Shown here: positions 7,378-15,752 of the stretch, one piece after another | Numbering within the stretch: the stretch's first letter is position 1 | Layout: each line of letters opens with the position of its first letter | Source: Paenibacillus_E sp964253085 | GTDB taxonomy: Bacteria; Bacillota; Bacilli; Paenibacillales; NBRC-103111 | Direction: 5' to 3' | Length of the DNA: 64,000 nucleotides | Assembly: GCF_964253085.1 (NCBI RefSeq) | Contig: NZ_CAXUQH020000001.1 | Location: forward strand, 496,001 to 560,000 | Translations under genes and position numbers: made by a program | The notes under the pieces: generated by a model | What the model was told of the DNA's origin: nothing | Databases searched by the model: none | The model's input: only the letters and a program-made list of their open reading frames with translations

Positions 7378-7456
7378 ATTTTCAGCAAACACTCAGCTTT
7401 CGTTCAACTTACTTTCAGCTTACACTCAGACAGGTTTCAGTCGTCCCTAGTAGACT
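7378..7456 (+). promoter_or_regulatory. Phased TTCAG operator and promoter of the exporter operon
   Basis: Six consecutive 11-bp units run from 7378 to 7443: ATTTTCAGCAA, ACACTCAGCTT, TCGTTCAACTT, ACTTTCAGCTT, ACACTCAGACA, GGTTTCAGTCG. The last core ends exactly 10 bp before TAGACT (7451-7456). The unit order (TTCAG, CTCAG, TTCAA or CTCAA, TTCAG, CTCAG, TTCAG) is the same as upstream of the Gly-rich protein gene. Confidence 0.85.
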
Positions 7457-7523
7457 ACATCTTGTGAAGAATGTTAGGCCTAGGCATGGAAGTCTAGGTA
7501 AACCGTGAGAGGGGTTATGACGG

Positions 7524-9218
7524 ATGAAAGTAGGCAGTAAGAAAAGGTGGCTCATTGTAGCCCTGGCGGCCATCCTGTGTGGGGCAGGAACATACTACTA
7601 TGTACATAATAATGCGAAGCCAGCTGCAACGGCAGCACAACAAACGACAATGAAAGTGGCCAAGGGTGCCATTTCGATGGCCGTATCAGGTACCTCCCAA
7701 TTGGACGCTAAGGATAAGCAAAACATAGTGATTCCGATCGAAGGGATCATCAAAACAATGAATCTAACCCAGAATCAAGCGGTAAAAAAAGGCGATGTGC
7801 TCGTCGAACTTTCTGTCCCGTCAACGGAAACGAATCTCAAGGAAGCGCAAGTGACCTTGGGGCAGCTGGAAAGTGATCTAGCCGAGCTGCAGTCTGAACA
7901 AGGAAATATGAGCGTATCCTCTCCGATGTCGGGCAAGATTACCTTGAATGCTAATTTTGATGTCGGCAGCCAAGTGAGTAAAACGACTAAGATCGGTACG
8001 ATTTCAGATACAACGCAGTTTAAGGTAAAACTGCCATTTTCACTGCAAGAAGCTGTTCAACTGAAAAAAGGTGACCCCGTGGAGCTGAGCGTGGATGGTT
8101 ACTTGTTATCGAAGGTTGGTGCTGTCGATACGATCGGTCACGAAATTAGCGCCGACGCGAATGGGAATAAAGTGGTATTGGTCGATGTACTCGTCGATAA
8201 TGACGGTACACTTTCGGCGGGCTTGAAGGTCAAAGGCAGCATCGGCAGCGGCACTACCAAGGTGGCGTCCTCCGATCAGGCTGAACTTGCTTATGTGCGC
8301 ACGGCGTCTATTTTCTCCGAAGCTAGCGGTACTGTGAAAACGCTGAAATTCAAAGATGGCGATACGATTAAACAAGGCGATCTGATTGTGACCCTTTTTA
8401 ACGACGACATTCAAAAGAATATCATCTCCAAACAATCTGCGATTGAAAGCCAGAAAATCCGTGTCAGCGATGCTCAGCAAAAAGTCGATCAATTGACGAT
8501 CAAAGCACCGTTTGATGGCGTGTTCTCGGCGGATTTTGCCAACAGTAAAAATAACGTCCTTCGGAATTACCCGGCTGGCGCGCAAATTAATGCGAACACA
8601 ACGCTCGGTGCAGTAGCAAGCTTAAGCACAATGCAGCTCGCGATTGCTGTGGATGAGCTCGATCTAACGAGTGTGAAGGTAGGGCAAAAAGTTAACGTAA
8701 AAGTAGATGCGATTGCAGGGAAAACTTTTACAGGTGAAGTGACATCTGTCTCCAATGTGGGTACAACGACGAATGGCGTGACCACCTATGATGCGGTTGT
8801 GGCGATTCCAAATACAGCACAGAACGATTTGAAATATGCGATGACGGCGACTGCTGAAATCCTCATTCAAGATAAGAAGGATATTCTCGTTCTTCCGATC
8901 CAAGTGGTGACGACAACAAGAGGCAAGTCGACGGTTACGGTGAAGAAGGCCGATGGTACGACGGAAGAGCGTGAACTGCAAGTAGGTATCCGCAGCAAAA
9001 CGCAGGTTGAAGTTCTAGGCGGGGTAAAAGAAGGCGAAGAGGTCGTCATGCCGGTGCGTAGAGCAACAACCACGACGAACCAGCAACAGCAAGGCTTCCC
9101 AGGCGGAGGTGCCTTCCCAGGTGGTGCAGGCGGCTTCCAAGGCGGTGCAGGTGGAGCTGCTGGCGGCGGTGGTTTCCAGGGTGGCGGTAATGCTGGCGGT
9201 GGCGGAGCGCGTCAATAA
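7524..9218 (+). CDS. Long HlyD/MacA-type membrane fusion protein with duplicated adaptor core
   Basis: A 564-aa adaptor for the ABC exporter encoded next. A membrane anchor lies near residues 8-27. Two barrel-sandwich (lipoyl-like) cores can be seen: the first around residues 60-155 (GIIKTMNL...KKGDVLVEL, then SSPMSGKITLN), the second around 255-370 (GTVKTLKF...KQGDLIVTL, then IKAPFDGVFSADF). Beta-barrel segments near 160-245 and 375-450 follow each core, and a membrane-proximal domain near 455-515. Ordinary MacA/YknX adaptors have about 380 aa and one core, so this looks like an internal duplication. The last 45 residues are Gly-rich (FPGGGAFPGGAGG-like), echoing the Gly-rich protein upstream. 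GAGAGGGG precedes the start. It is the first gene of a four-gene operon. Confidence 0.88.
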   Translation: MKVGSKKRWLIVALAAILCGAGTYYYVHNNAKPAATAAQQTTMKVAKGAISMAVSGTSQLDAKDKQNIVIPIEGIIKTMNLTQNQAVKKGDVLVELSVPSTETNLKEAQVTLGQLESDLAELQSEQGNMSVSSPMSGKITLNANFDVGSQVSKTTKIGTISDTTQFKVKLPFSLQEAVQLKKGDPVELSVDGYLLSKVGAVDTIGHEISADANGNKVVLVDVLVDNDGTLSAGLKVKGSIGSGTTKVASSDQAELAYVRTASIFSEASGTVKTLKFKDGDTIKQGDLIVTLFNDDIQKNIISKQSAIESQKIRVSDAQQKVDQLTIKAPFDGVFSADFANSKNNVLRNYPAGAQINANTTLGAVASLSTMQLAIAVDELDLTSVKVGQKVNVKVDAIAGKTFTGEVTSVSNVGTTTNGVTTYDAVVAIPNTAQNDLKYAMTATAEILIQDKKDILVLPIQVVTTTRGKSTVTVKKADGTTEERELQVGIRSKTQVEVLGGVKEGEEVVMPVRRATTTTNQQQQGFPGGGAFPGGAGGFQGGAGGAAGGGGFQGGGNAGGGGARQ

Positions 9219-9251
9219 AGAGCTAATCTCGCCCGGAAAGGAGTTAATGGG

Positions 9252-9977
9252 ATGAATATCATTGAGCTAAATGAGATCACGAAGAGTTACACCCGTGGTG
9301 CGGAGGAATTGCAGATTTTGCGGGGCATTACCCTGCATATTGCAGAAGGGGATTTTGTCGCCATTATTGGTCCCAGCGGATCGGGGAAATCGACGTTGAT
9401 GAATACAATTGGGCTGCTAGACAGCCCAACGTCAGGTTCATATACATTGGATGGCGTAGCTACTGAGAAAATGTCAGACAACGGACTTGCTCAGCTGCGC
9501 AATCGGAAGATTGGTTTTATTTTTCAACAGTTTAACCTGTTGCCAAGGCTGTCAGCGACGGAGAACGTCGAGCTCCCCATGATTTATGCAGGCATACCTG
9601 CCAAACAGCGGAGAGAACAAGCCAAACGCATGCTAGAGAAGTTGGGGATGGGTGAGCGTGGACATCACAAACCAAGTGAGCTTTCGGGTGGACAGCAGCA
9701 GCGGGTTGCGATTGCACGAGCGTTGGCTATTTCACCGTCGCTCATTCTGGCGGATGAACCGACAGGTGCACTGGACTCGAAGACAGGTATCGAGGTACTC
9801 GAGTTGATCAAAGAATTAAATCAGCAGGGCAACACGATTGTGTTAATCACTCATGATCATCACATTGCAGACAATGCGAAGCGTGTGGTGGCGCTGCGAG
9901 ATGGCGAAATCGTCAGTGATACACGCAATGATGCGTGGTCGGTTGAAGTGCCTAAGTTAGAGGAGGCGCATTCATGA
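9252..9977 (+). CDS. MacB/LolD-type ABC transporter ATPase
   Basis: A 241-aa ATPase energising the export system. Walker A is GPSGSGKST (about residues 38-46), the Q loop is FIFQQFNLLPRL, the signature is LSGGQQQRVAIARAL, Walker B is LILADEPTGALD, and the switch His lies in VLITHDHH. Size and motifs are typical of the MacB/LolD/YknY class, which moves substrates out of the membrane or periplasm instead of importing them. GGAAAGGAG precedes the start. It overlaps the permease gene by 4 bp, so the two are translated together. Confidence 0.95.
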   Translation: MNIIELNEITKSYTRGAEELQILRGITLHIAEGDFVAIIGPSGSGKSTLMNTIGLLDSPTSGSYTLDGVATEKMSDNGLAQLRNRKIGFIFQQFNLLPRLSATENVELPMIYAGIPAKQRREQAKRMLEKLGMGERGHHKPSELSGGQQQRVAIARALAISPSLILADEPTGALDSKTGIEVLELIKELNQQGNTIVLITHDHHIADNAKRVVALRDGEIVSDTRNDAWSVEVPKLEEAHS

Positions 9978-11149
9978 GAATTTGGGAGCTTTTCCAAATG
10001 GCCATGAGCACGATTCGTTCTAATCCGTTACGAACGATTCTGACCATGCTAGGCGTTATTATCGGGGTTGCTTCGGTGATTACGCTTGTGTCCATCGGTC
10101 AAGGGACGTCCAAAGCCATCGAAAAGCAGTACGAAGGTCTGGGGACGAATCTGCTAACGGTTAACCTAATGGGGAACGGGCGCGCCACACAGTTGAATTA
10201 CGATGAGTTCATGACCCTGGAGGGTACAGCGGGCATCTCGTCGATTGCACCTACAATGACGCAGAATAGCAGCATTAAATTCGACCGCACAACGGAGAGC
10301 TACAATGTGATCGGAACGAATGACCGTTATTTGGAGTTGCAAAAAGGGAAGATGGCCAGCGGACGTTTCCTCGCTCAAGCAGATCTGGATTTCCGCAATC
10401 ACGTTGCAGTTATCGGGAGTGAAGTGGCTACGAAGTTTTTTGGCAAGGAAGATCCAATCGACGAAGAAATTAATGTGAAGGGCTACATGTACACGATTAT
10501 CGGTGTTCTTCAAACGAAGGGTTCCAATACGAGCGGAACCTCATTGGATAGCTCCGTGTTAGTGCCGCTGCCGACGATGAGCCGGGATTTTAAGTTAGGT
10601 AATATTCGGACCGCCTATGTGGAAGCATCCTCTGGTGATCTTGTCAGCCGTGCACAATTAGCCGTAGAAGCTTACTTATATCAGAAGTTTAAAAGTACAA
10701 CCGGCTACAATATTTTGAACTCATCCGAGCTCATTAGCGCAAGACAAACGGCGTCTAGTACGCTGACCAACCAATTGGTTGCTGTTGCTGCGATTTCCCT
10801 GCTTGTAGGCGGGATCGGGATTATGAATATTATGCTCGTGACGGTGAGTGAGCGGACGAGAGAGATCGGGATTCGGAAGTCGATTGGGGCGAAGCGAAGA
10901 AATATTTTGCTGCAATTCCTAGTCGAAGCTACCTTGATTAGCGGGATGGGCGGTCTGATCGGTCTACTGGTCGGGGTCGCTTTATCACTGGCCTGGCCGT
11001 ATATCAATCCAAGCCAAGAGACGAGCTTATCGCTCAACGTCGGGTTTTACGCGTTCTTATTCTCAGCACTTGTTGGTGTCATTTTCGGTTTATATCCAGC
11101 GAATAAAGCATCAAAATTAAAACCTATCGACGCACTGCGTTACGATTAG
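9974..11149 (+). CDS. FtsX/MacB-type ABC transporter permease
   Basis: A 391-aa permease with the MacB topology: one N-terminal helix (near residues 20-42, LGVIIGVASVITLVS), a large extracytoplasmic MacB-like domain (about 45-260), and three C-terminal helices (about 270-295, 320-342 and 355-378). The coupling segment SERTREIGIRKSIGAKRR is conserved. It should pair with the ATPase and the adaptor as a YknXYZ-like exporter. Such systems in Bacillus protect against toxic peptides; the substrate here is unknown. Confidence 0.93.
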   Translation: MRIWELFQMAMSTIRSNPLRTILTMLGVIIGVASVITLVSIGQGTSKAIEKQYEGLGTNLLTVNLMGNGRATQLNYDEFMTLEGTAGISSIAPTMTQNSSIKFDRTTESYNVIGTNDRYLELQKGKMASGRFLAQADLDFRNHVAVIGSEVATKFFGKEDPIDEEINVKGYMYTIIGVLQTKGSNTSGTSLDSSVLVPLPTMSRDFKLGNIRTAYVEASSGDLVSRAQLAVEAYLYQKFKSTTGYNILNSSELISARQTASSTLTNQLVAVAAISLLVGGIGIMNIMLVTVSERTREIGIRKSIGAKRRNILLQFLVEATLISGMGGLIGLLVGVALSLAWPYINPSQETSLSLNVGFYAFLFSALVGVIFGLYPANKASKLKPIDALRYD

Positions 11150-11168
11150 GCAACAGGAGGTTTGTACC

Positions 11169-13355
11169 ATGATTCGTCAACTAACATCGATTGGACTCCG
11201 ATCCAAAAACTCATTTAAACAGACAAGTCTAGCTGTACTGCTGACGGGAAGTTTGCTGGCTGCCTCATGGGCAGCTCCGGCGCCATCCGCACACGCTGCA
11301 TCTGAAGGCGTTTTTATCTCGAAAGATTCCTATTTTATGCTAAATAGAGCCTCACTTTCCTCTTCATCCCTACAATTCTCCGTCCTGTTCCACAATGGGG
11401 AAAATCAGACGCTTGATTTTAACAAGTATGGTGTTCGCGTGACGGATAGTGCTGGACACAGCTACACGGCCAATTTGAGTGAGAAAAAGAGCGGCATCGT
11501 GAATGGCGGGCAAGAGGAGAGCTTCCGATTCTACGCGAATTTGCCAGCAGGTGAAACTGCAGCTGATTTGAAAGTAGATGTATTCCGTTGGGATTACAAT
11601 AAATCCGATTTCATGAATCATCTCGGCGAGCTGCCAATTGTCTCCGTCATCCAAGAAGGGCAGCTGGAAGCGCCAGAAGAAATTATTAGCTTGCGTACGC
11701 TAGACAGCACACTTGCGAATGATGCTTCCCTTGCTTTTGGGCTAGGCCAGAGCGTACGTGTGACCGAGAATGGCAAATGGTACATGTACACGCAAGTCGC
11801 AGCGAAGAACTTAGGTTCAAGCAGTGTGAAAGTACCCGCAGGATTGCTTGCTAGACTTGTGGATGCCAATGGCATGAAATATACGGCTACCGTCCAGAGT
11901 GGGGCGGATACGGCTATTTTGCCAAATCAGTCCGACACATTGACGCTCAAAACGCTAATTTCCAAAGGCATGCCTACAAGCGGGCTAACGTTGGAATATT
12001 ATTACCTCAATCAAAGTGAAGATGTTTCACTGGGAACTTTGAGTATGAATTCGTCGCTGAATACGGTAGCTCTGGGCGTGAAACAGAGCTATGCGGGGCA
12101 GCAAGATGGCGAGAACGTGACAGCGAAGGCAAGCTCTTCTACGTATTCCATTCAGGCCGATGGTGTCCATGTTCAGACTGTGGTCACACTGAGTAATGAT
12201 GGGGACGTAGTCGCACCTGTTCCTGCATTGGCAGCCTCCTACCAGTTCGGCGATTCCGGTTCATCCGTATCCTCGACAGACAACAGTACGCGCAGCGGCT
12301 TTTTAGCGCCGAAGGAAACGTCGACCTATTACTTCAATGCGACACTGCCAACGGGTGTCGATCCGAATGCGGCACAGCTCGTGCTGTGGCAGAAAGCAGC
12401 GGCGGCGAGTACGGGAAGTACGACGGGAAGCACAGCGGGGAGCGGGACAACGACTGGAACAGGTAGCAGTACGGCCACGACAGGAATCAGTACATCGACA
12501 ACAACAGGGCAACAGCCTGTGGCTGTGTTCGTGCTCAAAGGTGCGAGCGAAGCCCAAAACGGCTTCACCACAGCGGTAGACTATGAGCTTGGAACCAAGC
12601 TTGCTCTGGGCAGCAGCGTTGTGAGCCCGAATCTTGATGTATCGCTCATTGAGCTTCATGCGCATGAGAATGATGATCTCGGCTACAAAACCGCGATCGC
12701 CAAATACAAAATCACGAACAACGGAACGAGCACGCTCGCACTGCCTGAGCTGCAGAACGAGATCATCGATAATAAAGGTAATGCTTATACCGGCTCTCGA
12801 CAAAGCGAGGCGGCCACACAAATTACACCAGGAAGCTCCTATGTAGTCAGCTATTCCTACTTGCTGCCTAATAAGGAAACTGATGACGAGGATGATTCTT
12901 TTGCGCTGAATGTGTATGATGATAAGTCCGTTTCTGAAGGCAATGTGTCCGCAGGGACGTTCAAAGTGGCTTTGCAAGAAGCAGAGACAGGAGATACCAT
13001 TGCGATCTATCCGTTCTCGCTCAAAATTAATGACAGCTCGATTGGCTGGACGTATAGTGGAGGGACCTACTCCTATGTCCTGAGTTTGGATATGGATATT
13101 TCTCATGAAGATCAAGTGATTATTGATGCTAATTTCTCCAAGATTCAATTCGAAATGGTCGATTCTCTCGGTCGTATCGTTGGCACCCAAGATGCTTCTT
13201 TAATGGGCACGGGCAAATTAACGAGCGGCAGCCAGAGAGTAACCATTTCTGGATTGAAAAACGAGCAAGTAAGTTCCGGCATCGTCGTCAATATGTATGA
13301 AGTCATTAACACACCGAACGGAACAGCGAAGCGCCTTCTGAAGCAATTTAAGTAA
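11169..13355 (+). CDS. Large secreted multidomain protein of unknown function, exporter operon
   Basis: A 728-aa exported protein with a signal peptide (about residues 1-44, likely cut after AHA). The mature part is beta-rich and has several similar immunoglobulin-like blocks of about 110-150 residues, visible through recurring phrases such as LPAGE/LPTGV, SGxTYTANL/NAYTGSR and alternating short hydrophobic strands. A Ser/Thr/Gly linker lies near residues 415-450 and separates two halves. No catalytic motif or sorting signal is seen. AGGAGG lies 6 bp before the ATG, and only 19 bp separate it from the permease stop, so it belongs to the operon. It may be a surface partner or a substrate of the exporter; this is inference. 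Confidence 0.75.
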   Translation: MIRQLTSIGLRSKNSFKQTSLAVLLTGSLLAASWAAPAPSAHAASEGVFISKDSYFMLNRASLSSSSLQFSVLFHNGENQTLDFNKYGVRVTDSAGHSYTANLSEKKSGIVNGGQEESFRFYANLPAGETAADLKVDVFRWDYNKSDFMNHLGELPIVSVIQEGQLEAPEEIISLRTLDSTLANDASLAFGLGQSVRVTENGKWYMYTQVAAKNLGSSSVKVPAGLLARLVDANGMKYTATVQSGADTAILPNQSDTLTLKTLISKGMPTSGLTLEYYYLNQSEDVSLGTLSMNSSLNTVALGVKQSYAGQQDGENVTAKASSSTYSIQADGVHVQTVVTLSNDGDVVAPVPALAASYQFGDSGSSVSSTDNSTRSGFLAPKETSTYYFNATLPTGVDPNAAQLVLWQKAAAASTGSTTGSTAGSGTTTGTGSSTATTGISTSTTTGQQPVAVFVLKGASEAQNGFTTAVDYELGTKLALGSSVVSPNLDVSLIELHAHENDDLGYKTAIAKYKITNNGTSTLALPELQNEIIDNKGNAYTGSRQSEAATQITPGSSYVVSYSYLLPNKETDDEDDSFALNVYDDKSVSEGNVSAGTFKVALQEAETGDTIAIYPFSLKINDSSIGWTYSGGTYSYVLSLDMDISHEDQVIIDANFSKIQFEMVDSLGRIVGTQDASLMGTGKLTSGSQRVTISGLKNEQVSSGIVVNMYEVINTPNGTAKRLLKQFK

Positions 13356-13360
13356 AAGAG

Positions 13361-13406
13361 AAACAGCCCGACCCTTGGACTTGCCATGGGGTGGGCTGTT
13401 TTTGTT
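13361..13406 (+). terminator. Terminator of the exporter operon
   Basis: AAACAGCCC with GGGCTGTTT forms the main stem, extended inward by CCC/GGG, and is followed by TTTTTGTTTT. It ends the operon 5 bp after the last stop and lies between convergent genes. Confidence 0.85.
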
Positions 13407-13409
13407 TTA

Positions 13410-13772
13410 TTAGCCGATAAATACGAAAGCCGAAATACCAGAACGAACCGTACGTGTACGGAAGAGGACACCGTCTTCATCGAAAGTCCTAAGCACTAAA
13501 GTACGTGTAGTAGGCGTACCGATTGTACGGAATACGGCAGTTCCAAAAGCGTCAAATCGAGCAGTTGCAAGACGAGTTCCGTTTAAAGTACGAGCCTCGC
13601 AGAAGAAGCCGGAGGTGACGAAAGGGACACCATTAGTAGCTACCCAAAGAATCGTAAGTCGTCTTAGTGTTTGTGTAGGACCGATGTTTTTGCTGAGGGG
13701 AATGCGAGTGTACGATTTACCTAGCTTGCCAGAGTCTTTGAGAGTAGGGATGCTGCGTTTTTTGTTTTGCAT
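13410..13772 (-). CDS. Small basic beta-rich protein, unknown
   Basis: A 120-aa protein I do not recognise. It has a strong ribosome site (GGAGGTGAAAC) 4 bp from the ATG, so it is very probably expressed. It is basic and rich in Thr, Arg and Phe. The second half has short repeating strand-like phrases, such as TLNGTRLATARFDAFG, then TTRTLVLRTFDEDG, then VLFRTRTVRSG. No signal peptide or membrane helix is present. Convergent to the exporter operon. No function is proposed. Confidence 0.6.
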   Translation of the reverse strand: MQNKKRSIPTLKDSGKLGKSYTRIPLSKNIGPTQTLRRLTILWVATNGVPFVTSGFFCEARTLNGTRLATARFDAFGTAVFRTIGTPTTRTLVLRTFDEDGVLFRTRTVRSGISAFVFIG

Positions 13773-13991
13773 CTATGTTTCACCTCCTTCTCTCTATCTG
13801 CTTATAGTAGATGTCGAAACAGGCATGCCCGTTAACTAGATTTACCCATGTAAGAAAAAATGTGTTAATAGATTGATTAATAGATTCGGGATTGCGTGAA
13901 TGTTAAAATCGTTGATTGGGCTGAATCCGTGAGTAGATGAAGATAACGAGGGACAGAAGAAGGAAAAACAAGAGGAAAAGAAAGAGGAAAA
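13773..13991. other. Intergenic region
   Basis: This stretch separates a minus-strand gene from the tail of another minus-strand gene. A purine-rich AGAGGAAAAGAA repeat lies at about 13971-13995. No gene or RNA is supported. Confidence 0.4.
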
Positions 13992-14025
13992 GAAAGAGAC
14001 CGTTCCAATAGGGAAGGGTCTCTTT
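13992..14025 (-). terminator. Terminator of the metallophosphoesterase gene
   Basis: GAAAGAGACC...GGGTCTCTTTC forms a 10-bp stem with an inner TTCC/GGAA extension. On the minus strand it is followed by a pyrimidine-rich tract. It lies 57 bp after the stop. Confidence 0.7.
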
Positions 14026-14081
14026 CAATGCTAATCAATAGTTCGGATCTTCGGACTTAAATGAGCCCAGGAACGGCAGCC

Positions 14082-15122
14082 TCACTTCATATCATACCCC
14101 TTAGCGATGGATGGCTCGATCCATCGCTTTTCGGTATGCTCGCGGCGCAGAATGACGACGCGTTCGGGGTAGACATCGACGACGAGGCTCTGGCTAAGCA
14201 ATCGCGTCTCGGGCTCATTTTTAGCGCTCCATACCTCGCGGATGGAGGCGCTGGAAGCGGCAAGAAACTTCAGCTGCTTCACTTGGCTGGTCGTTTCGAT
14301 GTTCCAGTGGGTGTGCCCACTGAACAAAATGACGTTTGGGTGTGCGTCAAGTATCGCACGCAGTTCCTTGTGCTGGACGACCCCCAGCTCCGTATCTGTA
14401 CCATCCAGCGTCTGCGGCAGCGGCTGGTGGAGGAACACGAACACGGGCTTGCCGGCATCCGCCGAGCTCGCCGCTGTGAGCCGCTCGCTCAGCCAGCTGA
14501 GCTGCGCGGGAGAGAGGTACGCATCCTCGTTGATGGATGCGTCTACGTCTCTGTACGCTTCCCCGCTAAGGAACAGGAAGCGGTAGCCCTCCACGACAAG
14601 CTCGTGATACGGCTTGTCGTAACCCATCATGCGGTCGAATAACGCGACCGCATCACGACTCGTCCACGATGTATTCATCTTCGTGTAATCCATCTGCCCA
14701 TCCGGCTTGCGCCACACGCCATAGTAGTCATGGTTGCCCATGGTTGCCTGCACAGGGGCATGGGGCTGGCGACTGAGCAGCGCCAACAAGCTGCGGTAAT
14801 CGCCTTCACTGCCATTCGTGAGATCGCCGTTCAGGACAAGCAACTTGCTGTCTGGGCGCAGCTCATGGTGATCGGCGAGCGCTTGCCGCAGAAGCAGCTG
14901 GGAAGCCGAGTCCGACGATAGGATATGAACGTCGCTCATCACCGAGAAGGAAAACAACGGTGCAGCGGTTTTCGGTTCTACTTGTGCAGCAGCTGTTTGC
15001 GGCGCCACTTGTACAGATGCATGCTGTGACGCGCGCGTAGACTTTATTCCTTCCCCAGCAGGGTTAATCAACGCCAACCCCAACAAAACCGCCAAACTAC
15101 TCCGTATGATAGATAGAAACAT
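14082..15122 (-). CDS. Exported calcineurin-like metallophosphoesterase
   Basis: A 346-aa phosphoesterase with the full set of metal-binding motifs in order: SDVHI (D-x-H), LNGDLTNG (GD), GNHDYYG (GNHD), FLHQPL (H) and SGHTHWN (GHTH). An N-terminal hydrophobic segment (about residues 3-22) indicates export or a membrane anchor, so it likely acts outside the cytoplasm on phosphoesters or wall-linked substrates. AGGAAGGTAGG precedes the ATG. The gene stands alone. The family is clear; the substrate cannot be told. Confidence 0.88.
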   Translation of the reverse strand: MFLSIIRSSLAVLLGLALINPAGEGIKSTRASQHASVQVAPQTAAAQVEPKTAAPLFSFSVMSDVHILSSDSASQLLLRQALADHHELRPDSKLLVLNGDLTNGSEGDYRSLLALLSRQPHAPVQATMGNHDYYGVWRKPDGQMDYTKMNTSWTSRDAVALFDRMMGYDKPYHELVVEGYRFLFLSGEAYRDVDASINEDAYLSPAQLSWLSERLTAASSADAGKPVFVFLHQPLPQTLDGTDTELGVVQHKELRAILDAHPNVILFSGHTHWNIETTSQVKQLKFLAASSASIREVWSAKNEPETRLLSQSLVVDVYPERVVILRREHTEKRWIEPSIAKGYDMK

Positions 15123-15303
15123 AGAAAACCTACCTTCCTATAAAAGTGTCGTGATGCGCTTGCTCTATGTCTTTAACCATCTCTTCCTCTATTTAACCAA
15201 TTCCTGCCCTTGTATCATTACCTCGTCCGGCTCCCACCCCACGCCCTACTGGTATTCCCCTACAAAAAAGAAATTATTTAACTACCCAACTTTTGTAATT
15301 TAC

Positions 15304-15353
15304 TTGACTTCAATGTTATTTGGTTGTATGGTTAATTACATGAGTAACTAACC
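15304..15353 (+). promoter_or_regulatory. Promoter with GntR-type operator over the -10 box
   Basis: TTGACT (15304-15309), a 17-bp spacer and TATGGT (15327-15332) form a sigma-A promoter. A near-perfect dyad, GGTTAATTAC-ATGA-GTAACTAACC (15330-15353), overlaps the -10 box and the expected start of transcription. This suits self-repression by the GntR protein encoded next. Confidence 0.7.
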
Positions 15354-15392
15354 AATGTAGTGATGAAAGCGGTGGTGAGAATTGTGGGATTT

Positions 15393-15752
15393 ATGATGGA
15401 TGATAGCCGCCCGATTTTTATGCAAATCGCAGAGCAGATTGAAGATGACATTATCGAATCACGCATGCCGGAAGAATCGCAGGTTCCTTCTACGAATCAA
15501 TTTGCAGCCTTTTATCAGATCAATCCGGCAACGGCAGCGAAGGGTGTTAACCTGCTAGTGGACCAAGGGATTTTATACAAGAAGCGTGGAATTGGCATGT
15601 TTGTAGCGGAGGGAGCGAGGGCTAAGCTGATGGAGAAGCGTAAAGAACTCTTTTATGAGCAATATGTCGTGACGATGGTGAGAGAAGCGGAGAAGCTGGG
15701 CATAACGGTAGAGCAACTGACGGAAATGGTGCGGAGGGGGGAGAAAGCTTAA
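15393..15752 (+). CDS. GntR/YtrA-family transcriptional repressor
   Basis: A 119-aa regulator with an N-terminal GntR winged helix (RPIFMQIAEQIEDDI...VPSTNQFAAFYQINPATAAKG) and only a short helical tail, which marks the YtrA subfamily. Such proteins usually repress the ABC genes that follow them, often in response to envelope-active agents. The start is ambiguous: 15393 fits the family N-terminus, while in-frame GTG codons at 15360 and 15384 are possible. The last codon overlaps the start of the ATPase gene, so the two are translationally coupled. Confidence 0.87.
   Translation: MMDDSRPIFMQIAEQIEDDIIESRMPEESQVPSTNQFAAFYQINPATAAKGVNLLVDQGILYKKRGIGMFVAEGARAKLMEKRKELFYEQYVVTMVREAEKLGITVEQLTEMVRRGEKA

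Noticed and set aside
12303..13190. Long minus-strand open frame of 295 codons
   Set aside because: It lies wholly antisense to the large secreted protein, has no ribosome site, and its residue composition is that of a shadow frame.
14061..14642. Plus-strand open frame of 193 codons
   Set aside because: It is antisense to the metallophosphoesterase, whose motifs are all intact on the minus strand.
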